Below, piece after piece: positions 1 through 11,139 of a stretch of DNA of 64,000 bases. Positions within the stretch are counted from its first letter, which is position 1, and every line of letters begins with the position of its first letter. The notes beneath the pieces were generated by a model. The model was not told where the DNA came from. It saw only the letters and a program-made list of their open reading frames with translations, and ran no database searches. The translations under genes were made by a program, and so were the position numbers. The stretch covers positions 101,915,845 through 101,979,844 of the forward strand of contig NC_080671.1 of the NCBI RefSeq assembly GCF_030247195.1, given 5' to 3'. Source of the DNA: Topomyia yanbarensis (Eukaryota; Arthropoda; Insecta; Diptera; Culicidae).

Positions 1-112
1 GAACCAAAAAAAAACAAAAAACTGGCTCATTCAATGAGTTTCACCGTCGCAAATGCTTAGTGTGGAAGTTTACCGTGACTTAACTTTTTGTCGGTTCCCA
101 CAGCATAAAGCA

Positions 113-539
113 GTCTTCCCATGAACATCGATAAGTTTGCACCTGTGTACAAAATTTCGTACACGCGTTCAACCTTAAACTTGTTTTGCCTTTATGTACA
201 GGTTCGTCTCGAACACCGAACCCGAGCGAACGATGTGCAAACTTAGGTTTAAACACCGTGTACGCGTACAAGAAAAGCACACACAAACGCGTACACAAGA
301 AAAGCACGCACAAAACATAATGAGTCAACAATAGTGATGATGAGTGATAGAAAGAGAAAACTAGTGTCAAGAACCTGCGTGTACGAACACCGCGTACGCA
401 CATGGGGTTCGGTTGTGCAGACGAACATATGTACGTGTTTTGGTACGTATAAGCGCGTTCGAGTTTGCACACGAATTGTGGGTTTAAGATGAGCACAGAA
501 CTAGAGCGAACATGGTGTTGGATGTTCATTTGGGAAGTC
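113..539. mobile_element. MITE copy with CTTCCC...GGGAAG inverted ends (family A, copy 1)
   Basis: The ends form a terminal inverted repeat: CTTCCCATGAACA at the left and the reverse complement of CTTCCCAAATGAACA at the right. The interior is related over its whole length, in reverse orientation, to 24508-24899, and part of the middle recurs near 63000-63170. No transposase reading frame is present, so this is a non-autonomous DNA element. The open frames across it are shadows of repetitive sequence. Confidence 0.7.
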
Positions 540-1262
540 TGGCATAGAGTAACAAGTAACTTTACGCTTGTCCGGACATGCCGTAGACTCAGGTGATTCT
601 CATTTCTAATGCCAAAAGATCTTGACTCCTACGGCAGAAGACAAAAAGTTAAGTCGCCGGTAAGCTCTAAGCTTGCATATATAATTCTTCCACGCTTTTC
701 TAAACTATATCCCTTCAACTCCTTGCTCTCCCTTGAGTACTATGGCTCTTAATATTGAAAAATATACTTCACCTTCCAGTCCCTTGCTAATTAAATGCCG
801 TAACAACTGTTGACAAATTGACTCAATAGGTCGTTAACAAAAAATGGCAAACAAAAATGGTACAAATACATATCCGTGGACTTCTGGGTTTGAAGAAAAT
901 GACGTTCGAATATCAAAACCATGTGTTCGGTATCACCGAAAGGTAACCCTACCAATAAAAAATTGGTACCACTTATTGCCACCAACGCTATGAAAGGAGA
1001 ACCCCTAGCAAGTTTAAGTTCAGTCTGATTTCCACATCCAGCCTCAGAAAATAAACCGTTAGCAGTATAAGCGCTCTAGTCTTCATTACACCGCCAACCA
1101 GCCAGGTGTGAGCATCGCCGATAGGGTCCTTTTCAGGACTATATAAGAATTAAATTATATTTTCCTGCGGCGATTGCTCATTACCATCCAGAACGAATTC
1201 GAGACACAGCCAATTTTCAAGCGAATGAGCTTTCTACCAACAAGGGGGTTCCCCAGGAACAC
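540..1262. other. Noncoding stretch holding a dispersed repeat
   Basis: No gene is seen. About 650-799 (from CGCCGGTAAGCTCTAAGCTT to TTGCTAATTAAATG) recurs at 60712-60869 in the same orientation with roughly 80% identity by eye, so it is a dispersed repeat of unknown class. The rest is unassigned. Confidence 0.6.
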
Positions 1263-1637
1263 CAGGCATTGTAATTCTCTCTCACTCACGCGAGAAAAAA
1301 AGCTTATCCGATGTCCAACTTTTCCGAGATAAGATGAGTCGCGAAATTCTCCGTCCTCTCCACAAATAGCGTGAGAAAAAAAAATTCGGATGAAATTTAT
1401 TTGATATTTCCCTTCTCGATGGAGAATAATAATATTTAAATGTCGTGGAAGTCAAAATATACATTTAAATTAAAAGAAAAGCGACAAAGAAATACGATAC
1501 TTTTTTGTGCTTCGGAATAGCGACAGCAAGGCAACGAGCGCAAAAAGGATACCGTGATAACTTTTCGTGTAAAAATGGGAGTTTTTATTATCGCATCCGG
1601 ACGCATTTACTCATGTGAACGATAAATGCAATACCTG
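1263..1637. mobile_element. MITE, CAGGYATTG inverted ends (family B, copy 1)
   Basis: It begins CAGGCATTGTAATTCTC and ends with the complement of CAGGTATTGCATTTATC. The whole unit matches 26615-27103 in the opposite orientation, including the interior ACGCGAG and GCAAGGCAACGAGCGC segments. The flanking octamers (AGGAACAC and ATCAAAAC) are only weakly alike, so its target-site duplication has decayed. The better copy at 26.6 kb has an 8-bp duplication, which suggests the hAT superfamily. Confidence 0.75.
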
Positions 1638-1839
1638 ATCAAAACGAGCTGCGATATCACTTAGACGAGACCACAAAACACGTGGAAAATTTAGAATACC
1701 ATAACCAGATGTCTGGTATGTGTGAACTGATCGTGTCTACCGGCTGACAGTGACATTGGATAAATCAGCCAGAAAAACATTGGGAGTAGTCTCTCAAACC
1801 TGGCGAGCTACAATTACAGCAAACAATTTCTGAAGTCAC

Positions 1840-3140
1840 ATTGCCAACTTTTGGAGATGCGAAGCTGATAATTTCGGCACGAGCTCAAAGACTATTTTCG
1901 CCCAGAAACAGCCGTTGACACAACCGAAACCACCTTCTCCGCAACCGAAGCAGAGAGGTGGTGTTCCAATCGCTGGCATAAACAATTTGAAAACAACCGT
2001 GCGCGAATGATCGATGTGAGTCTGATTTCCTGTTGCAGCGCGCCACAGATTTCTTGTGGCAGAATCACCGGTACGATTCCATCGAAGAGTATCAACATCA
2101 CAGGCTGGGACATTCCTCGAGGCATTCAGCTTGCCGATCCAACCTTCTTCCGGACCAATGGCATTGAGCATTGATATGCTGATCAGAGTAGAATTTTTCT
2201 CCAAGCTAATGAAGCCAGGACACCTCACTCTAACCGAAGGTCTCCCGGAGCTGCGTGTGTCACAACTTGAATGGTTAGTTGCAGGAACTATTCAACTGAA
2301 TCAGCAGCTCGAACCTGTGAAATATTCGCAAATGGCATCGATTCAATCCACCGGATTCGATGCACATATTTTGGAAGCTTGCGCGAAGGTTCAAACGCCA
2401 CACCCACTACAGCCGAAGAACAAGAACGTGAGGAACATTTTGCATCTACGTACTGTCGAGATTCAACCGGCTGATTTAAAGTTCAACTCCGTCTCAACGA
2501 AAATCTGGACGAGCTAGACAACTGTCGTTCTTTAGCAACGAAATGATTTTACGTGTGAATTCAATATGTCGATCTCATTCGGGAATGTAGAAGTGAACAA
2601 AGGAGATAACGTGCCTAACCAGAAAACGTTTTACATGCCGCATCGCATAATGCTCTGACCAGGTAGCTCAACCACCAAATGTAGAGTAGTGTTTGACGTC
2701 AGTGCGAAATCATCCGAGACGAATTTAGTCTTCAACGACACACTGGTTGACGGACAAGTTGTGCAGAATGAGCTGTTTGACATCGCACTGAGATGCACCG
2801 ATATAGTTTCTCAACCGACATATCGAAATGTACCGACAGAATTGCAAGCAGCTTAAGGACACCCGTTTCCAGAGAATCTTGTGGAGAGATAATCCGACTG
2901 AACATCATGTTCTAGAGTTGACTACAATCACTTATAGAACTTCACTAGCTCCGTTCCAAGTAACTTGCCGCGAACATCATAAAAAAGGAATGCTATGTCG
3001 ATATTTTGTCGGACTCTGATACACTTCAAGAAGCCGTCGAAGCGCATCATCAGTTCAAACCGATGTTGGGAAAAACTGGATTTCAACTTCATAACTGGTG
3101 TTTAAATTCCTCAGAATTTCTTGAACACGATCATACGATC
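1840..3140 (+). mobile_element. BEL/Pao LTR retrotransposon pol remnant
   Basis: Translation in shifting frames gives a BEL/Pao-like pol series in the right order. First comes a protease-to-RT linker with GIQLADPTFF-like and LEWLVAGTIQL-like segments (about 2110-2300), then EEQEREEHFAST (about 2415-2450). Next is the RT entry CRVVFDVSAKSSE (about 2680-2725), then RFQRILWRDNPTEH (about 2866-2910) and finally a TGFQLHNWC segment (about 3070-3100). Several frameshifts and stops interrupt it. No LTRs, RNase H or integrase were found, so this is a dead internal fragment. Confidence 0.75.
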
Positions 3141-3279
3141 AATACGAGATGCCCTTCAAGCAGACTCTACCAAGGCGGTCAGGGCCACCAAAGAAGCACT
3201 CCACTATACTCCATATGCTTTACTGCCCATTAAGGAGCTGGTTAAAAGATTGAGATGATGTCTCACTCTATCCTTGTTA

Positions 3280-3800
3280 TAGTACAAGGAGCAATCTATA
3301 ACGTCAAGTGATCTACTAAAGAAGCTGCGAGACCAAGGCGCAAATGCATAAGATCAGCAAATCGGTCGTCGCTCGTAGTCCTCTCTAACGCTAGTTCCAA
3401 CCTCCCAGAAAGCATTTACCATTTATCAACATACACCCTTACAACCAAGCGCCATTGAGGTGCTACAACTGCGGACGCTTTGAACACGCCAATCGCTCCT
3501 GTCTCAATTGTAGCCAAGGTCACGAATCCAATAAAGAGAACCCTTGTGCTAACACCCAGCAAATGAGTAAATTACGGCCAACAATAGCCCACTTGTAACC
3601 ACAAATGCTTGAAGTACGTGGAGGCAGAAGTCGTCAAGGTCAAAACCAACAGTAGCCTAGAACACCTCAGGCATGTATTTTTCCAATGGGGAGAACCTGA
3701 TCCCGCCACCAGGCTGCGTAAGGACATCAAGCACCTGAAACAGATCAAATAGCAACCGACAGGGGATGCGAAGGACAATGAGATCAAGTATCTCAAACAA
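3280..3800 (+). mobile_element. LINE ORF1 (gag-like) CCHC remnant
   Basis: Around 3445-3595 one frame encodes a zinc-knuckle region: CYNCGRFEHANRSC, then CLNCSQGHESNKENPC. Lysine- and threonine-rich sequence follows. This spacing is typical of the gag-like ORF1 of Jockey- and I-type LINEs. Stops surround the segment. No ORF2 follows in the same orientation before the SINE at 4.6 kb. Confidence 0.6.
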
Positions 3801-4613
3801 CAAGGCCAAATTACAAAAATAGTGTCAAGCCACCCAACTCAGTATGACGCTTAGCAGCGAAAACCAAAAAAGGAAAGTACGACGAACTCACACCCCTGTT
3901 GACAACTATGATAACAACGAAAAAAGTTAGAGATGACATTTTCTTTCAGGTCACCTATGTAACAATTCAGGTTTTATGGTGCTCTTGAATTCACTGTTAA
4001 AACTTAGATTACACTTGTAGTGTGCTAGAAAACTTCAAATTTTCCTGGGGCAGTATGTAGCAAACAAAGAAGGAAGAAAAGCGAGATCATTTTAAAATTC
4101 AAAGTACCCTCGAAAAAAAAAACCAAATTTATCCTAGCAATGTTTAAGTCAACAATTCAATGAACGAAAATTGAAGCAAGCACGTGTGGGCTAAATTTAC
4201 TAAAAATTTGAATAGGTTCTTTGAAGTTGCTGTCATAATAAAAAAAAATGAAGCATTCAAATTTTACTGTTGAATCTGCAACCTGTCAGTGAGAATTTAG
4301 CACTGGGTGTAAAAATACCCAAATTTGTGTTGTTCACTCCATAGAGTGTATTGTTTTCTGCAACATTTAATTCACCAGTGATTATGCTCGTTCATTTTAG
4401 CATTGAAAATGCTTTACTTTACCTGGGGTTAGGTGTAAAACTAAAATCTGATTTCGAACTGCGTCACGAAAATATGGCATAATTTTAAACTACTGTAGCG
4501 CCGTTTATTATTGATGGATTTGCGCCATTTAAATACTACTCGATTCAAAGAAGTCCAACTTAAAAACTGGTTGCAACTATAAATTGGTATTTCAACTGTA
4601 CACTATTCAAAAA
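3801..4613. other. AT-rich noncoding stretch
   Basis: I see no gene, TIR pair or recognisable element in this stretch. Confidence 0.5.
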
Positions 4614-4626
4614 TCCGTATTATTGT

Positions 4627-4793
4627 TTTTTTTTATTTCAATTATAGAGGTTTTAACCTTAAGGTCATTCGCCTCTTCGGGTTAGAAAAATCTCTTAGGA
4701 AAAATTTCTAACCCTATGTGCGGGGTCGAGACTCGAACCCAGGTGCGCTGCGTACAAAGCAATCGATTTACCAATACGCTACGCCCACTCCCT
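4627..4793 (-). mobile_element. tRNA-derived SINE (copy 1)
   Basis: Read on the minus strand it starts GGGCGTAGCGTATTGG, which fits an RNA polymerase III A box (TAGCGTATTGG). A B box (GGTTCGAGTCT) follows about 30 bases later. The tail is an AACCTCTATAATTGAAAT-type sequence ending in an A-rich run. A 13-bp target-site duplication, TCCGTATTATTGT, lies at 4614-4626 and 4794-4806. The same element occurs at 30117-30274. Aedes SINEs such as Feilai and Gecko are of this class; I cannot decide between them. Confidence 0.88.
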
Positions 4794-4904
4794 TCCGTAT
4801 TATTGTGAAAACGTTGGAAAAATGTAAGAAAATAAAGTTTTCGCTTACGTTTTGTTAATTGTTGATGGAGTTTCATGACTCGAGCATTAAAATCATTTCT
4901 GTAC

Positions 4905-5015
4905 TTAAATTATTATGAATTTAACACGAACTTTTTAATATTGGTGGTAATTATTGTACTTTGTGGCACTTAATGGTACTTAAAGTAACTAATTAAGTAC
5001 GACTTTCGTACTGCG
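4905..5015. repeat. GTACTTAA-rich fragment of the 36.1-kb MITE family
   Basis: The sequence from AATTTAACACGAACTTTTT to GACTTTCGTACTGCG matches 36340-36430, including the repeated GGTACTTAAAGTAACTAATT core. It is a truncated copy of the MITE at 36108-36458. Confidence 0.65.
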
Positions 5016-5039
5016 CCGGTCGGTGTGAACGCAGCAGAA

Positions 5040-5175
5040 GCGAATCGCCGGCAAAGTTCGAATCGTTTCAAAGGATTCTCGTCCTGTATCACCAAACATA
5101 GTTATCTACAAACCGTCCTTATTAGGACGAATACATAATGGAAAATGAATTTAATTAGAAAATTTCTTTTATTTA
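5040..5175. repeat. Imperfect direct repeat left of the LOA LINE
   Basis: The sequence AATCGTTTCAAAGGATTC, followed by CGTCC, ATCAC, ATAGTTAT and AGGACGAATACATAATG, is paralleled at 11145-11255 on the far side of the LINE in the same orientation. Identity by eye is about 75%. It could be an older repeat that the LINE entered, or a tandem pair of one repeat. Confidence 0.5.
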
Positions 5176-5345
5176 TCATAATATAAGCAAATATTCTTCA
5201 AATCAATAATCTACAAACCCGAATGGTTTTGCAACACCTTCAAGAAAATCAGTGAATGTGGCAACCCTGCCACTAAGTGAAAGTCGTACCAAAAAGGATG
5301 ATGAAAATAATTTCGTAATAATTTTGTATAAGAATATTATACAAA

Positions 5346-6147
5346 AGGTGGCCGGCTGTTCGGCCATCTATGGAAGCTGTCCTTCAATGTCAGCTTTCTT
5401 CTCCGAACAGCCTAGAGATAAGCCGTGTAGTGTCGGTAGTGGTTGTTTCAACCGGCTAAGAATTACACTACAGACCACCTGTTCCGGTGGTTAAACCCCC
5501 TAACAGGGAACCCCAATTCCATAGTGTCATGCGACCCGTGCTATGGTTAAAATTATTGAAGGGGTTTAAAATTTTCTTAATGGCGAACGGAGCCTGGGAA
5601 GTATCGGGGCGAACTCCCCAGTATGAAGCCCTTTCTGCGTTCCTAAGTCAGTGATGCAGTGACTGTTCACTACACACCGAATTTTCTTTGCAGAGGCTAG
5701 GCAGAATTTTTGCTGGGTTTTTAACAGTTTGGGGGCTTATTAGGGTTTTCAGCTGAGGGAAGTTCGCTGAAGTTTTGCTGGGTTTCTGTTTTCAAATTTC
5801 GGTGTGTCCGGACGAACCTGTCGTGTTGGATGTGATCCACTAGGAGGCTGACAAGTCTATTACCTTTCTCTGGAAAAAACAGCCTATAGGCCATGTGTCA
5901 TCCGGTGGGTTGAAGTATCTCAGCCAAGAATGGATCCACTGGGCTTCTGCTCCCAGGTCGTAAGAGGCGACTGAAAGCAGAAATCCCTAAGTCAAGATGT
6001 ATCTCCGTGTCGAGGACTAACAGGCTGCCTGGGAAAAATATGCCAGTCGCGAACGGAGTATCATGGGCCTTGCCCTTACTGTGTTAAGCGAATCTCTGAC
6101 ACAGTGGACGTTTTGTTTCTTCGTAAGTCATGGGAGTCAAATAATGA
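5346..6147 (+). mobile_element. 5' untranslated region of an LOA-type LINE
   Basis: This G/C-richer leader precedes the endonuclease frame. It contains the block AGCCAAGAATGGATCCACTG followed by GGTCGTAAGAGGCGACTGA (about 5928-5977). A related block is present on the minus strand at about 23960-24046, so it belongs to a LINE leader shared by more than one copy. No CCHC gag-like ORF1 can be found between the leader and ORF2, which suggests that ORF1 was deleted. Confidence 0.55.
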
Positions 6148-6159
6148 GTGACAAAACCA

Positions 6160-6797
6160 AAAAAAAATATCCAGGCGAATCTGCATAATGCGAAAGGAGC
6201 AACTGGAATCCTTTATCGCAGATTCACAAAAGAGAATATAGACGTGGCTTTGAAAAACAATATTCTAGGAATATCTACACAAATGGGTAAGATAATATTT
6301 GACAACTCGGTGAATATGCCACGTGCAGGTATTCTGGTAAGTGCAAATGTTAACTTTACACCAATAACCGAATTTATAAAAAGAGACGTAGTGGCAATAC
6401 AGTTAAATATACCACCAACGAGAGGGAGGACTGATATTATAGTCGCTTCTGCTTACTTCCCAGGGGAATCAGATGAAGCCCCTCCACAGGAAGTAACTGA
6501 GTTTGTTGGCTACTGTAGGAAAAGGAATAAGCAGTTCATTATTGGTTGCGATGCAAACGCCCATCATACAGTATGGGGAAGTAGTGATATCAACGAAAGG
6601 GGTAAGTGCCTTATAGAATATATATTATCCAACAATATTGATATATGTAATAGAGGCAACAAACCTACTTTTATAAATGTGATACGCGAGAAAGTGCTGG
6701 ATCTGACGGTGTCAAGTACAAAACTCTCTGAAAACATCATAAACTGGCATGTGTCTGATGAAATTTCTCTATCAGACCACACGCATATACTCTTCGA
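6160..6797 (+). pseudogene. LOA-clade LINE ORF2, endonuclease domain
   Basis: The frame encodes an apurinic/apyrimidinic-type endonuclease of the R1/LOA/I group. It has an IQANLHNAKGA entry, the VASAYFPG strand, the GCDANAHHTVWGS catalytic block with DINERG after it, and SDEISLSDHTHI carrying the terminal catalytic Asp-His. Such a domain nicks the target DNA so that reverse transcription can be primed there. The frame has no proper upstream start: the nearest GTG at 6148 is only where the open frame begins. It runs straight into an inserted MITE at 6801 and stops inside it at 6973-6975. The closest relatives I can name are Lian-like LOA elements of Aedes. Confidence 0.85.
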
Positions 6798-6800
6798 ATA

Positions 6801-7074
6801 CACTCAGGTTTTTTTTTACACGGGGGATACATGTCGCGTATATGAAAACCGCGTAAATTTCAAAATCCTCGTAAATGAAAACCGCGCAAATTTCAAAATC
6901 CGCGTAAATGAATACCGTGTAAATTTAAGAATCCGCGTTAATGGGAACCTCGTGAATGGATACCGCGTAAATTAAAAAATCCGCGTAAATGAAAACCGCG
7001 TAAATTTCAAAATCCGCGTAAAAAAAACACGTAAAAAATTCCGCGCAAAAAAACCGCGTAGAAAAAACTGAGTG
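6801..7074. mobile_element. TA-flanked MITE with an internal minisatellite
   Basis: It starts CACTCAGGTTTTTTTTTACA and ends with AAAAACTGAGTG, giving imperfect inverted ends. A TA dinucleotide is repeated at 6799-6800 and 7075-7076, as expected for Tc1/mariner-type insertion. The interior (about 6835-7055) is a tandem array of units of about 33 bases built on CGCGTAAATTTCAAAATC and CGCGTAAATGAAAAC. Element plus one TA is 276 bases, a multiple of three, so the LINE frame resumes correctly (GAATA|TAAAGCAGG). Confidence 0.75.
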
Positions 7075-7077
7075 TAT

Positions 7078-8900
7078 AAAGCAGGAGAAACACTAACAGA
7101 AGTTTACAGAAATCCCAAAAACACAAACTGGAATTCATTCTGCTTTCAACTGTTGAGCGCAAAAGCATGTTTGAAGCAGAAATCCAAACCGAAAAAGAAT
7201 TGGAGATCTCCACAAATATTGTAACATCTAAACTGATGGATGCTTATAATAGAAGCTGTCCAGCTAAAACGCGTTCATCCAATAAGGACGCACCATGGTG
7301 GAACAAAACCCTAGAAAAGCTCAGGAAAGTTTCTAGGAAACTGTTCAACCGGGCTAAACGGACTGGACAGTGGGATGAAATCGCGAAGAAAGAGTTGGAG
7401 GTTGATGTGCGAGCGGGTTGAACAAACTCCCGTCATTGCAAGAATACAAAAAATTCTCTCAAAAGATCATACAAACGGGTTAGGTAGTGTGAAGTAGGGC
7501 GAACGAACTCTCACCATTGATTCCCAAGAAACACTTAGTATCATAATGGAGAAACATTTTCCTGGTTCGTTTCCCATTAATAATATACAAACACAGAATC
7601 AAATTGAAGCAGAGCCTGACTCATATGAATCTAGTATCGAAGCTCACGAAATAGTCAGTGCTATAATCACAGACGCAAAGGTGGAATAGGCGATCGACTC
7701 CTTTGAATCATTCAAATCGCCGGGGATGGACGGAATACTGCCAATAATACAGAATTCCATACCTGACGAAAATGTTTAGGGCAAGTCTAATACTAAACTA
7801 TATACCTACAAGCTGGAGACAAACAAGGGTAATATTTATACCAAAATCGGGGAAGTGCGATACATCACTTCCAAAATCTTTTAGGCCAATCAGCCTAACC
7901 TCTATACTCCTGAAAATAATGGAGAAAATGATTGACTTACACATTGAAGCAGAGTACTTGAAAGACTCTCCACTGAGCGAATTTCATTTCGCATATCAAA
8001 GCAACAAATCAACAATAGATGCATTACACATGTTGATTGGAAAACTAGAGAATTCAATTGAAACGAAAGAAATCTCACTTGCAGCTTTTTTAGACATAGA
8101 AGGAGCTTTCGACAATGCATCTCATAGTTCAATGCGGAATGCTATGAGAAAACATGGGTTTGACATTTACACAATAAAGTGGATCAACTCAATGCTTACA
8201 AACCGTGAAATAACTAGCACCCTTGGAAACACGTCACTGACTATGAAAACAAATAAGGGATGTTCTCAAAGCGGAGTTCTATCACCCTTATTGTGGTCAT
8301 TAGTTGTAAACGAGCTATTGAAATCAATAACTGAAATGGAATACGAAGTGATTGGATTTGCAGATGGTGTTGTAATCCTCGTTAGGGGAAAATGTGATTA
8401 TGTTATCTCAAATAGAATGCAAGCTGCACTGAACTTCACTTCGAAGTGCTGTAAAAAGGAGGGCCTGAACATAGATCTCTCCAAAACAATCATAATCCCG
8501 TTTACTCGAAAAAGAAAATATTCCATATCAACACTTTTGCTCAACGAAACAGTAATTGAAATGTCCTCTGAGGTAAAGTATCTGGGATTGATACTCGATA
8601 AAAAATTAAACTGGAATGCGCACATTGAGCAGGTTATAAGCAAGGCAACTAGTGCTCTTTGGGTGTGCAGTAGAACAATTGGTAAAAAATGGGGTCTCAT
8701 ACCAAGTATGGTTCACTGGTTATACTGTACAATAGTCAAACCAAGAATAACATATGCCTCGCTAATTTAGTGGCCTAAAACAAAAGAGACATCAACTCAA
8801 AAAAGCTAGGTAAACTTCAAAGGCTTGCTTGTGGAGCGATAACCGGTGCCATTCGAAGTACTCCATCAAAAGCATTAGATGCAGCGTTGCATCTCCGTCC
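7078..8900 (+). pseudogene. LOA-clade LINE ORF2, linker and reverse transcriptase
   Basis: After the MITE the ORF2 reading resumes with the endonuclease-RT linker: ETLTEVYRNPKNTNWNSF, then DAPWWNKTLEKLRK. Several frameshifts follow at about 7130-7170 and 7415-7770. From 7772 a frame of 332 codons covers the RT core: RPISLTS, motif A in AFLDIEGAFD, motif B in GCSQSGVLSPLLW, motif C in FADG, and the thumb block LGLILDKKLNW. Active enzymes of this group have F/YADD at motif C, so the second catalytic aspartate is lost. Stops after 8768 finish the inactivation. Confidence 0.88.
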
Positions 8901-9540
8901 GCTACATCAGGTGATACAACTTGAGGCGGAAAAAAGTCTTGCGGTTCTGAAAGATTTTCCTATAAATAACCTCGTCATTGCAAATGAGGACTGGTTGCAT
9001 GCGATGCCGAACTTTGAAACTACTTACGAAATTATGGAGCCTGAACGGTCAACCTGGGAACAAAGTGGCCCTAGTCTCCGTTCTGGCTCAGTAATTTTCT
9101 TCAGGGAATGAAAAAGCCGATGAGCTAGCAAGAAGAGGGTTTTCTACTAATTTTATCGGCCCAGAACCATTCTGTGGAGTATCATCGAGTGCCCTCAAAA
9201 TGGAATTGAAAAAGTGGGAGATCACAGCTATGAAGAACAATTGGAGTACCACACCTGGACTACGACAATCAAAGAAATTTATCTCACCCAACGAGAAAAA
9301 ATGCCTGGAGTTGCTTAGACTAAACAAAAAAGAGCTAAGCATTAAGCATCATCTGAAAGTGAAACATCAGAGCATCTGCTCTGCGAATGTAGTGCATTGA
9401 TACAACGCAGCTAAGAGTCCTCGGTAAAGGAACATTGGATCCTTTTGATATTTGGACTGCAAATCCCAAGCAGGTGTAATAAACTTCATACGAAGTGGAG
9501 TGCCTAACTGGGAAGAGTGTGTATCTCAATACCGACAATC
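8901..9540 (+). pseudogene. LOA-clade LINE ORF2, RNase H remnant and C-terminus
   Basis: Translation in shifting frames gives LHQVIQLEAEKS (about 8905-8940), GNEKADELARRGF (about 9105-9140, the C-terminal RNase H block), and IGPEPFCGVSSSALKMELKK (about 9155-9215). The terminal DPFDIW...INFIRSGVPNWEECVSQYRQ region follows (about 9435-9538). An RNase H domain after the RT supports LOA or I rather than R1 or Jockey. The frame is broken by the hAT-like element inserted at 9549 and resumes at 10841. Confidence 0.8.
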
Positions 9541-9548
9541 ACTCATCA

Positions 9549-10832
9549 GGGAGCACGTCGTTTGGCATAAGTTTGTTTGGCATAAGTTCTTTTGGCATAA
9601 TGGTCATTTGGCATAATGGTCGTTTGGCATAATGGTCGTTTGGCATAATGGTCATTTGGCATAATGGTCATTTGGCATAATGTTCGTTTGGCATTTTTAA
9701 ATTATGCCAAACGAACATTATGCCAAATGACCATTATGCCACGTTGAATTTTCTGTTACTAGCCGTTGACGCCTAATGTGGCTACGCCACATCGCTTTAA
9801 ACCCGGTGCTGTCCGACATCGCTCCGCTCCGTCGAACTAGTTGATAGCCCCTATGTTTGAGTAATCCGGGCAAACGAGTGATCACAGGTTTGCTCGCGAG
9901 GGGCCGCCGACGCACCATCGGAACCCGGCGGAACCCGCTTCGGATCCTTGGTCTCAGTTGTGCGACAATGCCAAGGGTTAATTGGTATATAGGTTCAAAT
10001 AACTGCTCATATTTGAAAGAAGAATCAACCCTTATGTTTAAGTAATCCGGGCAAACGAGTAAATCAACACTTTGCTAGCGAACTTATTAAACATGCAGAT
10101 TAAAAGAGCTGCTCAATTTTGAAAGAAGGAATCAACTCCTAATTTTGGGTAAAACGGGCAAACCAGTATATCACCAGTTTACTTGCGAGGACCATTTGAT
10201 ATGCAAATTTAAAGAACAGCTCATGACTGAAAGAAGGAATCAACCTTCTGGCAAATATACATGTATATATTTGCCAGAAACAAGGATTGATTCCTTCTTT
10301 AAGACATGAGCAGTTCTTTGAATTTGTATACCAAATAGCACTCGGAAGTAAACTGGTGATCCACTCGTTTGCTCAAACTTAGGGGTTGATTCCTTCTTTC
10401 AAACATGAGCAGTTCTTTGAATCAATTTACCAAATAGCCCTTGGAAATATCGCATAACCGAGACCAAGGGGCCGAGGTGGTCATCGACCGGCCGTCAGAA
10501 GTGGCTACCTCTCACCAGCAACTCACTCGTTTGCTCGGGTTACTCAAACATAGGGGCTATCAAATAGTTTAACTACCATACTTAAAGCGATGTGGCGTCG
10601 CCACATTAGGCGTCAACATTAAATATAAGAGATTTCAATGAATATTTCAAATTATGCCAAACGACCATTATGCCAAATGACCATTATGCCAAACGACCAT
10701 TATGCCAAATGACCATTATGCCAAATGAACATTATGCCAAACGAAAGCATGTGTCACCTGCTGTTATGCCAAATGAACATTATGCCAAATAAACTTATGC
10801 CAAATGAACTTATGCCAAACGACGTGCTCCCC
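9549..10832. mobile_element. 1.28-kb palindromic foldback element, hAT-like
   Basis: The ends are GGGAGCACGTCGTTTGGCAT at the left and its near-exact reverse complement at the right. An 8-bp target-site duplication ACTCATCA lies at 9541-9548 and 10833-10840, pointing to the hAT superfamily. Both arms carry arrays of a 14-16-base TTTGGCATAATGGTCA unit (about 9570-9735 and 10650-10825). Inside these is a second inverted pair with GACGCCTAATGTGGC and CTATGTTTGAGTAATCCGGG. The two halves meet at about 10260 in a near-perfect GGCAAATATA/TATATTTGCC centre. No transposase is encoded. Confidence 0.9.
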
Positions 10833-10840
10833 ACTCATCA

Positions 10841-11135
10841 ATAGTGATATGTCATAGTAGATAGTACACTTAGATTAAGGAAGGGGCATACCACAATAGA
10901 TCCAAATACTGGTCGCAGTGGTTCGTCTCCAACAAAAAAGAAAAAAATACAAAAGGCGTGGCTTCCATCTATATTGCAAAGTTGATAAAAGAGCTTGCCA
11001 TGTAGTCATTTTAAATGAGCTGTCAAAGAGGGGCGTTAATCTGCGTGTACTAGAACGGTTTTTTAAATAGTACATTCCAGCGATGATGGTACAACAAAAG
11101 CAATATTGCAAAGTGCTGTTCTATAGCATGTGCAT
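10841..11135 (+). mobile_element. Displaced 3' piece of the LOA LINE
   Basis: Directly after the second ACTCATCA copy the sequence continues the LINE reading (QSLINSDMS) and then runs into a short 3' untranslated stretch with an A-rich segment at about 10935-10955. The true 3' end is uncertain. The flanking repeat begins near 11140. Confidence 0.5.
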
Positions 11136-11139
11136 GAGC

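Noticed and set aside
80..529. 149-codon minus-strand open frame
   Set aside because: It spans a MITE whose other copy encodes a different but similarly composed frame on the opposite strand; composition, not coding.
2056..2517. 153-codon plus-strand ORF as a host gene
   Set aside because: Its sequence and the adjacent frames fit a frameshifted BEL/Pao pol segment.
9560..9710. CRISPR-like regular repeat array
   Set aside because: The units are directly abutting TTTGGCATAATGGTCA repeats without spacers, mirrored at the other end of a foldback element in a eukaryotic genome.
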